Source: Candidatus Brocadia pituitae
GTDB lineage: Bacteria > Planctomycetota > Brocadiia > Brocadiales > Brocadiaceae
Length of the DNA stretch: 64,000 nucleotides
Reading direction: 5' to 3'
Assembly (NCBI GenBank): GCA_017347445.1
Contig: AP021856.1
Span: 2,798,613 to 2,862,612, forward strand
A model generated the notes under the pieces. It did no database searches. It saw nothing but the letters and a program-made list of their open reading frames with translations, and was not told where the DNA came from. The translations under genes were made by a program, and so were the position numbers. This document shows, one piece after another, positions 28,493 through 36,818 of this stretch. Each line of letters begins with the position of its first letter. Position 1 is the first letter of the stretch.

Positions 28493-29458
28493 ATGTTTTT
28501 CTGGTACCGGGTGCTTGACAGAGGAAATACTCTTACTTTGTTCCACTATTTGAGTATTTGCTTCCTGTGTACGGGTCTCTGTTTTCAGGTAAATGCACAA
28601 ACCATGAAAACGCCGGTTCCTTTTCCGGAAAAAGGAAAGAACGGCAAAGGATGGCGTGAAGAATCAGTGATAACGGTAAAAGCCGAAGATATTGAACATG
28701 CGGTGATAAAAGAAGATGAAGTAAAGGAACAGGTTGGCAAAGCTATCGATGAGATAAAATCCTTTATGGTAAGTTTAGAACAGGAGGAAAAGGCTATCGC
28801 TCTCTCTCACGATAGACTCCAGCGGGAGAAAAATGATTATCAGGGCAGAAAAGGAAACCCAAAGTATTTAGAATTACTCGAGAAAGAAATTGAAGCTATG
28901 AAGGAAAAGAGAGACATTGATAATGAACTGATTGAAACATATAATGACCGTATTAGTGCTCTCCATGATCAGGTAAAAGTGTATTCTGATCAGGTTGTGC
29001 ACCTAATGTCAATCTTTTTGCTTGGTGATATTATTTCAATAACACCTCATGATGCAATCCCGGCGATTCTAAAGGAGATTGATTTTGCGCGAGAGAAGAT
29101 TACTGAAATACAGGAAGACGTCAAAGAAAAGTCATCTGTCGTTTCTTTTTTTACTAATCGGTTGAAGGAGATTGTTGATAAGGCATTTATTGATGACCAG
29201 AAACTTGTTAAGGATTTTAAATCAGAAAAAGAGGGTATGGGAGAAGATGAATTTACAAAAAAAACGCAGGTAAAATTTGATAGTATTGTAAAGTGGAAAC
29301 AGGCCGTAAACGGACAGCGAATTACGATATTTAAAACAAGACTGGGGACGTCAAAAATCCGATATGACGTTGGGTTGCAGACATGGAAAAATGCAGAAAT
29401 TCATACTGCATTTTTAGCCGAAAAGGTAAGATGCCTTGAAGAAAAGCGGAAAGAGTAG
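28493..29458 (+). CDS. exported coiled-coil protein of unknown function
   Basis: About 321 residues. Two in-frame ATGs lie at 28487 and 28493; GGAG is 7 nt before the second. An N-terminal signal peptide (HYLSICFLCTGLCFQVNA) leads to a long, charged helical region (about residues 75-230) with heptad-like EEKAIALSHDRLQREKNDYQ and KEIEAMKEKRDIDNELIETYNDRIS. The overall look is like periplasmic helical domains, but no family was recognised. Confidence 0.6.
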   Translation: MFFWYRVLDRGNTLTLFHYLSICFLCTGLCFQVNAQTMKTPVPFPEKGKNGKGWREESVITVKAEDIEHAVIKEDEVKEQVGKAIDEIKSFMVSLEQEEKAIALSHDRLQREKNDYQGRKGNPKYLELLEKEIEAMKEKRDIDNELIETYNDRISALHDQVKVYSDQVVHLMSIFLLGDIISITPHDAIPAILKEIDFAREKITEIQEDVKEKSSVVSFFTNRLKEIVDKAFIDDQKLVKDFKSEKEGMGEDEFTKKTQVKFDSIVKWKQAVNGQRITIFKTRLGTSKIRYDVGLQTWKNAEIHTAFLAEKVRCLEEKRKE

Positions 29459-29626
29459 AAAATTAAGCTCTTTCATAAAGTAGCGTTGCTATTACATTTT
29501 TACTCGACAAATTTCGAAAAATATTTTAGTATTAATGCATTGATCATATTCACTCTATCGAACTTCTGAGAGGAAATTCATTCAGCGTTTGCAAAACGGC
29601 TGCATTTTAACATAACCAATATACCA

Positions 29627-30457
29627 ATGACAGAACATAACACCAACATAGATAAAAACATCAAATTCGTCGAACCGGGAAGGATGCTGTCTCCGCAGAG
29701 ACCGATGAATACCTGGAAGCATATGATTGTCCATGTATGCATCTTATTTTTAGTCATCGTGCTGGTCATGGTTTATTTTTCCTCAACAGGCTCGCCCCAA
29801 GCCGGACTCCTGGAGGTTGGTATATCTGCTTTTATCTTTGTGGCTCTGTTTCATCTCGTTATGAAATTTTTCCCTTTTGTTTCCAAGATCATTACCTCTG
29901 TAATCGCAATCGGCTTTGGGATTGCGCTAATCTTCGTAAATTATCACTATTTAAAAGTTGTGAAAACAGATGCTACGCTGAGACAACTCCTGGTAGGAGA
30001 CCTGCTCGTTCATAAGATTGTAAAGACTATCCAAAAAGAACCGATCTCTGTGTTAACGAAAAAAGAAATACCTCAGGCAGCTCCGGAAACCAAACCTGAA
30101 CAACTGCCACCAGCAGTGTCGCTAGATCAACTAGCAACTACCATCGCAGAGCCAATGACATCTGACATGCATTCAGAAACGTTGCAGCTAACACCTTTAG
30201 AGCACGTCATCAAAACGAAAACACTCTTCTTCAATGAAAAACATGCATCTGGTTTGGATGGGGGCAATACACCGGGAAAAATTCTTCCTTTTATAGTAAA
30301 AACCCACGAGCCGGTAATACAGGATGTTGCAGAAAAAAACGATATGAGCTGTGCTATACTTCTTGGGGTTATGCAAGATGCACCCAGCGCGAAACTTAAA
30401 GAACCAAAGATTCAATCGCCTCTATCGGAAAAGGCCGCATCGATTCCCATAGAATAA
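29627..30457 (+). CDS. membrane protein of unknown function
   Basis: 276 residues with two or three transmembrane helices in the N-terminal half (about 33-53, 63-82, 87-107). A Pro/Glu-rich, probably extracytoplasmic, tail begins near residue 145. No conserved motif was recognised and no ribosome binding site is evident, so the start is tentative. It is followed 177 bp later by the TPR-protein gene. Confidence 0.5.
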   Translation: MTEHNTNIDKNIKFVEPGRMLSPQRPMNTWKHMIVHVCILFLVIVLVMVYFSSTGSPQAGLLEVGISAFIFVALFHLVMKFFPFVSKIITSVIAIGFGIALIFVNYHYLKVVKTDATLRQLLVGDLLVHKIVKTIQKEPISVLTKKEIPQAAPETKPEQLPPAVSLDQLATTIAEPMTSDMHSETLQLTPLEHVIKTKTLFFNEKHASGLDGGNTPGKILPFIVKTHEPVIQDVAEKNDMSCAILLGVMQDAPSAKLKEPKIQSPLSEKAASIPIE

Positions 30458-30634
30458 TTGTGTAAACGTGTCTAAGAACGCAAGAGCAGCCCATTATTTT
30501 CATTCATAGGAATTTCCATTTTATTTAAGCGGGTTTCCGGGCGGTACGGATTTCGTTGTAAGCGCCCGGTCGAACGACAAATATTGTTTGTCTGTATCTG
30601 TGCCCGGCTGATTGTATTCAAAAGGAGTAAGGTT

Positions 30635-31372
30635 ATGAGGATAAGAATGTTTATAGGTATCGTACTGATGGTGTTTACCTTAGGAAATGCGAGTTATCCC
30701 CAGAATCAGGGAAAAGACGACTCTTTGGACGCCGCAATAAAGTCATTTCTGCAGGCGGTAGAAAAAAATCCCAATTACGCTGAGGCACATTATAATCTCG
30801 GTATTTTATACAACGAAAAAGGAATGGCAGAAGAGGCCCTTGCCGAATACAAAAAGACATTAGAAATTGAACCCAATTTTGCAAAAGCACACAACAACCT
30901 TGGCGTAATTTATTATGAGACAGGCCAATTCGACGAAGCTATCGAATGCTTTAAGAGGGCACTTGCCGTCTCTCCGCAGTATATTGAGGCACAGTATAAT
31001 TTAGGAATCGTGTATTATGACAAGAAACAATATGCAGATGCCGTGGCTGCGTTTAAAAAGACTGTAGAGCTTAACCCGAAATTTGAAAAGGGATATTATA
31101 ATTTAGGCGTGACCTATGCCGCCATGGAATCCCTGGATGAATCGCTTGCTGCCTTTAAAAAAACCGTGACCATTAACCCGCAATTCTCAGATGCTTACTA
31201 CAATATGGGGGTAGTTTACACCAGGAAGGACCAGCTTGACGAGGCTGTTAAATCCATACAAAAAGCCCTGGAACTCAACCCAAACGACGATAAATATCAT
31301 TTCGCCCTGGGGGTAATCTATCAGGCAAAGCGGAAGGCAAAGGTATCCGGCGGGAAGCTGGAAAAACCCTAA
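30635..31372 (+). CDS. exported TPR-repeat protein
   Basis: 245 residues from the ATG with AAGGAG 7 nt upstream. The N-terminal signal peptide is MRIRMFIGIVLMVFTLGNAS. Six TPR units of 34 residues follow (for example NPNYAEAHYNLGILYNEKGMAEEALAEYKKTLEIEPN), covering nearly the whole mature protein. Such proteins usually scaffold envelope complexes; partner unknown. Confidence 0.85.
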   Translation: MRIRMFIGIVLMVFTLGNASYPQNQGKDDSLDAAIKSFLQAVEKNPNYAEAHYNLGILYNEKGMAEEALAEYKKTLEIEPNFAKAHNNLGVIYYETGQFDEAIECFKRALAVSPQYIEAQYNLGIVYYDKKQYADAVAAFKKTVELNPKFEKGYYNLGVTYAAMESLDESLAAFKKTVTINPQFSDAYYNMGVVYTRKDQLDEAVKSIQKALELNPNDDKYHFALGVIYQAKRKAKVSGGKLEKP

Positions 31373-31452
31373 CAGTCTCCCCTTTAAAATATTTTTGCTC
31401 AACGTGTCAAAATATTTTTTATTAGATACTAATGTATGAATGAAATTGCCTT

Positions 31453-32473
31453 TTATTTTCTCTTTCTTTTCATCTCAATCGCAATCTCTTTCTCTTCCCC
31501 TTCTTCAAGCGTTACCGTCTCCTTGGCGTTTTTATACCTCTTTTTGCTTCCCGTGATTTTGTACGTATCCGCCTCTAAACCTGCAAATTCAAAGAACCCT
31601 ACTGCATCGGAGAGTGCCTTTTTTATAATCTTTGTCTCTACTCCTTTTGCCTTTACCTTTGCAGATTCAATGGGATTGCCCCCGGTATCTGCTACAAAGC
31701 CGGATATCTTACCCTTTACACCTTGAGTGGGTGTAGGTGTTGGTGTTGGTGTCGGTGACGGAATCAACGTTGGCGTAGGTGTTACCGTTGTCGTCGCGGT
31801 AGGTGTTGCAGTAGGTGTTGCGGTTGGTAACGGTGTAGGGGTTACAGATACAATCAAGTTTAAATATTTGACCTGTACGGGGGCGCTTTTACCCTCATCG
31901 GTCCCGTCTCCCAATTTACCGGAGCCATTACTTCCCCACGTCCAGGCCGTGCCATCTGACTTCACGGCCATGGTATGATTCCAACCAGCATCAACAGCAG
32001 TGACATTACTAAGTTCACCACTTACCTGCACAGGGATATTACTATCAACTGTTGTCTCATTTCCTAATTGACCACTCATATTCCATCCCCACGCCCAAAC
32101 CATGTCATCTGATTTCTGAATGACATTATGGCCGTGTCCACCTGCAATGGCAGTGACACCACTGAGGCCACTCACCTGCACAGGGACAGTACTCCAATTA
32201 ACAGTTGTCCCATCTCCTAATGCACCCCAAGAATTCGATCCCCATGTCCAGACCTTACCGTCTGACTTCAGGGCAACGGTATGTTCCCCTCCACCTGCAA
32301 TGGCGGTAACGTTGCTCAGTCCTATCGCCTGCACTACACCGTCCGTATCACCAAAGCTCCCGTTTCCCAATTGACCAACATGATTACTTCCCCATCCCCA
32401 GACCGTACCGTCTGACTTCAGGGTTATTATGTGCAGCCCTCCGGCGGCAATGGCGACGACGCTATCAAATCCA
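31453..32473 (-). pseudogene. 3' part of an RCC1-repeat surface protein gene split by an IS
   Basis: Continues the frame broken by the insertion sequence at 32478-33770. It encodes SGFDSVVAIAAGGLHIITLK and four or five more RCC1-type repeats (SDGKVWTWGSNSWGALGDGT). A Thr/Pro linker (PTATPTATPTATTTVTPT) follows. The C-terminal carboxypeptidase-regulatory-like beta domain includes GKISGFVADTGGNPIESAKV and FFEFAGLEADTYKITGSKKR. Joined to 33775-34303 it restores ...PTQVSGFDS..., exactly the repeat consensus QVSGL. The full protein was probably a secreted beta-propeller. Confidence 0.85.
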
Positions 32474-32477
32474 CTTA

Positions 32478-33770
32478 GTAGTCGTCAATAAATTAAATTT
32501 ACAATTAGGTATTTTTGCTTGGTTGAATTCGATAGTTCCATTCGCCATGAAATTTATCTGGAACGAGATTAATTTTCGCCATTTCCACGTCATTAACTTT
32601 GCATCCTATTGGGTATTTCCGTCTATCAAGACGACATACCACCGCCAGCCCCTTGGCCGTTGTCGTTCCAGCAATCAGGCGGACAACCGTTTCATAATCT
32701 CGCAGCGGTTCACCCCGCCAGTTGGACGAAATGAACGAGAAGAGGCGATGCTCTACCTTGTTCCACTTGCTCGTTCCCGGGGGAAAGTGACACACGGAAA
32801 TAGGAATGTCGATCTCGTCCGCCATTTTCTGTAGTTCTCGTTTCCATAGGCGCAATCGATAACCATTACTCCCCCCACTATCGGCCGTAATCAATAGTTC
32901 GGTCACCTTGGGGTATAACGTGCGGCCCTCGTGTCGCCACCACCCCCGAAGGGACGCAACCGCAAAGACGGCTGTATCGTGATCCGTACCTACGTTAACA
33001 AATCCACGATTCAATCCCAGATCATAAATGCCATACGGATAGGCCCGAGGGATGGATGGTTTCGGAAAGTCATGTCCGTTGACGCGGAGAGCATTCTTCG
33101 CTTTTCTCCATTGCCTGCCCTTGTTGTCGAAGTTACCAATCAACTCCTTTTTCTTCGTATCGACCGAAACAACAGGGTTCACGCAGGCCATCGCCTTGCG
33201 TACTTTTTTGTTGATGTACCGGAACTGCTTATCACGATCAGGATGGTCACTCCCCTCCTCTGTCTTTCGGTTCCCTTGAAGGCTATAACCCGTGGAGCGA
33301 AGTAATTGCGCGACCTTCTCGTGACTAATCAGGCATCCCTGACGGGTAAGCTCTTTTGCGAGCACGCGGGTACTTTTGCAGGTCCAGCGCAATGGCGATT
33401 CTGGATCCCCTCGGATCGATGGCTCAATCAATTCCTCCATCATGGCAGGCAAATCTGGTTTCGCAGAGACAAGACTCTGCCTTCCCGCCCCTTTGCGTCG
33501 TATCCTGATAACCGATGGCGACTCGTCCTCATTGGCTAGCTCGCGAATACCTTTGGTAATCGTCACGCGCGACAGTCCACAGGCACGACTCACCAAAGAA
33601 CCCCCCCCGCGTCCAAGCTGTTTTGCTTCTGCCGCGGCAAGAACCCGGCGTGAACGCTCGTTCAAATAAGGCCATACGTACAACAATTTCTCTTTTAAAC
33701 CCGCCTCGGTTGTCATACATAATAGTATAGCTTATCCTATATATTTGTAAAGTTAATATATTGACATTTC
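32478..33770 (-). mobile_element. ISAzo13-family insertion sequence
   Basis: About 1293 bp. The terminal inverted repeats begin GTCAATAWATTAA and extend about 21 bp with two mismatches (32484-32504 and 33745-33765). The tetranucleotide CTTA flanks both sides (32474-32477, 33771-33774) and is the probable target duplication. Exact ends are uncertain by one or two bases. Removal with one target copy restores the host RCC1 frame, so insertion is evolutionarily recent. Confidence 0.8.
32505..33716 (-). CDS. ISAzo13-family (Rhodopirellula-type DDE) transposase
   Basis: 403 residues. The N-terminal half has a helix-turn-helix (GGSLVSRACGLSRVTITKGI). The DDE core shows VSVDTKKKELIG (first Asp), LLITADSGGSNGYRLR (second Asp) and GTSKWNKVEHRLFSFIS (Glu). 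This is the pattern of the Rhodopirellula transposase family. The frame is complete, so the element may still be active. Confidence 0.9.
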   Translation of the reverse strand: MTTEAGLKEKLLYVWPYLNERSRRVLAAAEAKQLGRGGGSLVSRACGLSRVTITKGIRELANEDESPSVIRIRRKGAGRQSLVSAKPDLPAMMEELIEPSIRGDPESPLRWTCKSTRVLAKELTRQGCLISHEKVAQLLRSTGYSLQGNRKTEEGSDHPDRDKQFRYINKKVRKAMACVNPVVSVDTKKKELIGNFDNKGRQWRKAKNALRVNGHDFPKPSIPRAYPYGIYDLGLNRGFVNVGTDHDTAVFAVASLRGWWRHEGRTLYPKVTELLITADSGGSNGYRLRLWKRELQKMADEIDIPISVCHFPPGTSKWNKVEHRLFSFISSNWRGEPLRDYETVVRLIAGTTTAKGLAVVCRLDRRKYPIGCKVNDVEMAKINLVPDKFHGEWNYRIQPSKNT

Positions 33771-33774
33771 CTTA

Positions 33775-34303
33775 CCTGGGTGGGGATATTATCATAGGGG
33801 AAATCGTCGATCCAACCCCACTCCCAGACTGTGCCATCTGATCGCAGTGCCGTGGTAAACCACCATCCGGCTGCAATGGCAGCAACATCGTTGAGCCCAC
33901 TTACCTGCACAGGGGTATTTCTATCAGTGTTTGTCCCGTCTCCCAATTGTCCATATTTATTTTCTCCCCATGCCCAGACCGTACCATCTGACTTCAGGGC
34001 AACGTTATGCTCCGATCCGGCTGCAATAGCAATAACGTCACTGAGCCCAACTACCTGCACACGGTAATTACTATAATTATTTGTCCCATCTCCCAATTGA
34101 CCCCAAAAATTCGATCCCCATGCCCAGACTGTACCATCTGACTTCAGGGCGATGGTGTGGAAAGCTCCACCGGAGATTTTGGGGGTTACCGATGCGGACG
34201 CTGTCCCGATGACAGTCAATGCCACAAACAACGAAAACAAAATTACGAGATACCCAAAATAACTAAATCTGCGATACGTAGAATCGAAAGATATGTTACG
34301 CAT
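33775..34303 (-). pseudogene. 5' part of the RCC1-repeat surface protein gene
   Basis: The ATG at 34303 has GGAGG 10 nt upstream; the frame extends upstream to 34477 without a site. A signal peptide (FGYLVILFSLFVALTVIGTASA) is followed by three RCC1-type repeats (ALKSDGTVWAWGSNFWGQLGDGTN). The frame then runs into the IS at 33770 and stops at 33737. It pairs with the 3' part at 31453-32473. Confidence 0.85.
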
Positions 34304-34473
34304 GATCTTACAACCTCCTCTCTTTTGTTTGAGTGTCTCGCAAGGCTTGGAAATCCTTGTAAATAGCTGTGATATCTTCGGCAAAACCCTAACCCGAATC
34401 AATCGGAATGCGTAGCGCGGGTGGTTTATCCCCCGCACAACGCCTGTTGGAGGTCTGGTGCGGTTGGGCCACC

Positions 34474-34700
34474 TCATCCCCCACTTAATGTTGGATGCTC
34501 AATCGCACCGATGTCGTAATCCGACCCATCTCCAGTTCCACCTGCCCCCAGTCCATCACCATCCCGTAGCCTTGTCGTACCAGTTATGTCATCCAGAACC
34601 GAGCCGAATGAAGTACCTGAGGTATTCCATCCCTGTATCTATGGCTGGAGACCCAGGCTGCAAGGCATAATTACCAGGCGGCTTATCTACCCCTTGAATT
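34474..34700 (-). pseudogene. C-terminal relic of a parallel beta-helix surface protein
   Basis: Two minus-strand frames joined by one frameshift read VDKPPGNYALQPGSPAIDTG and then DDITGTTRLRDGDG ... GSDYDIGAIEHPTLSGG before a stop. The YxLQxGSPAIDxG and DIGAxE motifs mark the C-terminal end of secreted right-handed beta-helix proteins. The body is missing; the remaining piece sits directly behind a decayed riboswitch leader. Confidence 0.6.
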
Positions 34701-34719
34701 GCGAAGTTCGGGCTAAGAA

Positions 34720-34772
34720 TACTCTGTCCACGCTTCGCCTAATCACTCAGGGTTTGCCTTTATCGAATGTAT
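34720..34772 (-). ncRNA. decayed cyclic-di-GMP-I riboswitch, copy 3
   Basis: On the minus strand GGCAAACC and the hairpin CCTGAGTGATTAGG match the other copies, as does the upstream ATACATTCGATAAAGG. The next block, GGGACGCAAAG, is replaced by unrelated sequence and no terminator follows. It is a truncated remnant leading into the beta-helix relic. Confidence 0.6.
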
Positions 34773-34787
34773 CTGTTATATGGAAAC

Positions 34788-34804
34788 TGACAAAAAAGAT
34801 GCCA
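34788..34804 (-). promoter_or_regulatory. sigma-54-like promoter of the decayed cassette
   Basis: The minus strand reads TGGCATCTTTTTTGTCA, the best match of the three to TGGCAY-N5-TTG, with GG and GT 10 bp apart. It stands at the same distance from the riboswitch core as in the two intact cassettes. The palindromic sites seen upstream in those cassettes are absent here. Confidence 0.55.
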
Positions 34805-34961
34805 TATTCTATATGCAAGGTCATACCACAAGAGATCGTTATCCCCCCAACCCGAACAAGTCAGAAAAGACAAATACAGAAATACGAGTTTACGAGGTAT
34901 ACTCAAGAGGCTCACAATTTGTGATTTACAAACTTGATACCGGGTCGCCATAATCTAACGA

Positions 34962-35124
34962 GGTGGCACGGACAAGCTGTGCTTGTCCGTGTTTTTGCAT
35001 CCCTGCTTACTTCCTTGTGCTTGCGCGGTTTGCCTTGTAATGTCTATCCACGTGTTAAAATGAATACTTCGTACACAATGTCGTGCAAGTCCAGCACGGA
35101 CAAACGGAGTTTGTCCGTGCCACC
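34962..35124. repeat. 163-bp MITE-like palindromic element
   Basis: Perfect 14-bp terminal inverted repeats GGTGGCACGGACAA. Each end also folds on itself (CACGGACAAGC/GCTTGTCCGTG and GCACGGACAAAC/GTTTGTCCGTGC-type hairpins). No coding capacity. It sits where the upstream activating sites of the decayed cassette would be expected. Confidence 0.65.
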
Positions 35125-35168
35125 CTGTTACCAATTGAAAATTCATCTTCTATGAATATCCTGAGTAT

Positions 35169-35201
35169 AACCCTGTCAGGATTTTAAACCCTGACAGGGT
35201 T
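35169..35201. terminator. hairpin downstream of the small secreted-protein gene
   Basis: AACCCTGTCAGG and CCTGACAGGGTT pair around a 7-nt loop, 50 bp past the stop of the gene at 35253. No U tract is present; the AACCCTG palindrome recurs at 47704-47718, so it may be a dispersed repeat instead. Confidence 0.4.
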
Positions 35202-35252
35202 CATGATATTCAAAATCTTTGCTAAAATTGACAAAATTATCTTTTGAAGACA

Positions 35253-35690
35253 CTAAATGTCTGGATCGCCAATGAAAATTGAGCTCTTGCCAGTCTCGTT
35301 GTCGAATATTTCCATGGTGGAACGAATGCCACTGGCCTCATTAATTCGTGTTTCCGGATTATCTGTTTTTCTTACCCTCGTGCGGAGTTGAAACCGCTCC
35401 CCTTGAAGGAGTTCGCGGGTATTTGCGTTGAAATCCAAAAACGCCGACTGGCCCGGTCTCAGACTTATACTTGCCTCCTCACTTATTATGCGGCCCTCGT
35501 TGTCGAAAAACGTCAATACGACAGGGGTGGGAAGAATCTCTGGATCGCCGATGGTGTTGACCACATTGATGCGGACGGTTTGACCGGCAGCGATACCAAC
35601 CATGCCAAAGTTAGATGTCCTACTAGCCGCCCACACTGGACTCGCGATTCCAAAGGCCAGAAGTACAGCTAAAATTACTTGTTTGTTCAT
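35253..35690 (-). CDS. small secreted protein under c-di-GMP riboswitch control
   Basis: 145 residues with a classical signal peptide (MNKQVILAVLLAFGIASPVWA) and an AGGAG site. The mature part is all-beta in appearance (SNFGMVGIAAGQTVRINVVN ... PVVLTFFDNEGRIISEEASISLRPGQSAFLDFNAN). The family is not recognised. The leader carries a sigma-54-like promoter, a GEMM riboswitch and a terminator nearly identical to those of the sigma-54 activator gene, so both should respond to the same signals. A matrix or surface role is inference from that context. Confidence 0.75.
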   Translation of the reverse strand: MNKQVILAVLLAFGIASPVWAASRTSNFGMVGIAAGQTVRINVVNTIGDPEILPTPVVLTFFDNEGRIISEEASISLRPGQSAFLDFNANTRELLQGERFQLRTRVRKTDNPETRINEASGIRSTMEIFDNETGKSSIFIGDPDI

Positions 35691-35830
35691 AGCTTTGCTC
35701 CTTTCATCGACTTTCGGCAGCCGATAGCTGCCTAATTACTGAAATAAATTACAATTACGGATAACTTATTATACGGCCATTTGGGTAAATTATAATAAAC
35801 TCATTTGCTACCTCCTTTCTTCTCATAAAA

Positions 35831-35884
35831 ACAAAAAAGCCTTACTGTAAAGATTTTTCATTAAACATCTTCGGCAGTAAGGCT
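35831..35884 (-). terminator. intrinsic terminator in the leader of the secreted-protein gene
   Basis: The minus strand reads AGCCTTACTGCCGAAGATGT, a short loop, then ATCTTTACAGTAAGGCTTTTTT. The outer stem and U tract are almost the same as at 25196-25250 and 56967-57020. Confidence 0.85.
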
Positions 35885-35985
35885 ATCTTTTTCAAAGCCG
35901 TTTGAACGGTTTAAGCGGTTCAAAAGACTCGCAAGACCCTGTTACTTTGCGTCCCCTGATCACTCAGGGTTTACCATTTATCGAA
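35885..35985 (-). ncRNA. cyclic-di-GMP-I (GEMM) riboswitch, copy 2
   Basis: Minus-strand blocks GTAAACC, the hairpin CCTGAGTGATCAGGGG with GNRA-like loop, GGGACGCAAAG, AACAGGGTCTT and a second hairpin TTGAAC/GTTCAA. The order matches class I c-di-GMP aptamers. It is followed directly by the terminator and then the small secreted-protein gene. Confidence 0.8.
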
Positions 35986-36006
35986 ATGTATCTGTTATAA
36001 GGGAAC

Positions 36007-36023
36007 TAACAAAATAGATACCA
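36007..36023 (-). promoter_or_regulatory. sigma-54-like promoter of the secreted-protein gene
   Basis: The minus strand reads TGGTATCTATTTTGTTA, with GG and GT 10 bp apart. A start near 35996 places the riboswitch at the very 5' end of the RNA, as in copy 1. Confidence 0.6.
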
Positions 36024-36142
36024 GGACTTGAGTAAAGGAAAATATTTTCTGTGGTTATTTCACTACGCCGTGAATCTCAATTACTTATGAACATATGAAA
36101 AAGATAAAATAACAATTTGGTTTTTCAAACTAAACAAAAAGG

Positions 36143-36190
36143 TGTGACATGGCACGCAAGTGTGACGCTACATAAATGTGCCATGTCACG
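36143..36190. promoter_or_regulatory. three palindromic activator sites, second locus
   Basis: TGTGACATGGCACG at 36143, TGTGACGCTACATA at 36161 and TGTGCCATGTCACG at 36177. Spacings of 18 and 16 bp equal those at 25520-25567, and the set starts 120 bp upstream of the -24 element (123 bp at the other locus). Confidence 0.65.
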
Positions 36191-36419
36191 CTTTTTGAGA
36201 AGCCCTACTTCCGGATTATACAATCTGTTGCAGAGAACATACGGCAAGCATTTGATCCGTTATCCGGACCAACACAATGGTTGATATCGTGGGCAGATTC
36301 AGTTCCGGCAAGCGTGACATTTCAAGGAAACACGACACATACCTTGCAGGGGCATTCGGTAAATGGGAATTTGCTGATACATCGGCATTTTTTGCACAGC
36401 TCTACAGGGACGATGCCAA

Positions 36420-36608
36420 TCACACAGGGATATGATCTATACATGCCTTCCCTTCTATCACATTCACCCCTTTGTACTCACTTAACCGCTGCAAGATTTC
36501 TCCAATCTCCTTTCTTCGCTTGCCATATTATATCCTTCGCCGTTTCTTAGGTACCCATACCACATGACACTTGAACTCCCACACAGTATGTGATAAACTC
36601 TTTTTCAT
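36420..36608 (-). pseudogene. N-terminal relic of an IS200/IS605 TnpA transposase
   Basis: The minus strand reads MKKSLSHTVWEFKCHVVWVP, then KKRRRI with an in-frame stop, then RKEIGEILQRLSEYKGVNVI and a terminal stop. This matches the first 60 residues of Y1 transposases. The HUH motif has decayed (CIDHI) and the rest is missing. A 52-codon plus-strand frame just beside it (36277-36435, ending AFFAQLYRDDANHTGI) was not recognised. Confidence 0.75.
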
Positions 36609-36818
36609 CTTAGCCTCCTTCTGTCATGGGGCAACATTTCAAGCATTACCATTCGCACTTTACAGGAGGAAACTTCTTTTGTAAATACCGCAGCGTAGCT
36701 TTTGCTATTCTCACCCGCATAGCGGCTGGTTTAGACCGTGAATCAGTATTGTGTTTTTTTTGTTTTGGTTGTGACCACATAGCTTAAAAGGAATGGTACA
36801 GATTAAGGAGCCTTATGA

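Noticed and set aside
28306-28518. 70-codon plus frame before the coiled-coil gene
   Set aside because: Starts in the promoter region of divergent genes without a site and overlaps the better supported downstream start.
34586-34924. 112-codon plus frame in the regulatory region
   Set aside because: Antisense to the riboswitch remnant and beta-helix relic; composition is random.
36176-36550. 124-codon plus frame upstream of treS
   Set aside because: Overlaps the activator palindromes and the IS200 relic on the other strand; no start signal.
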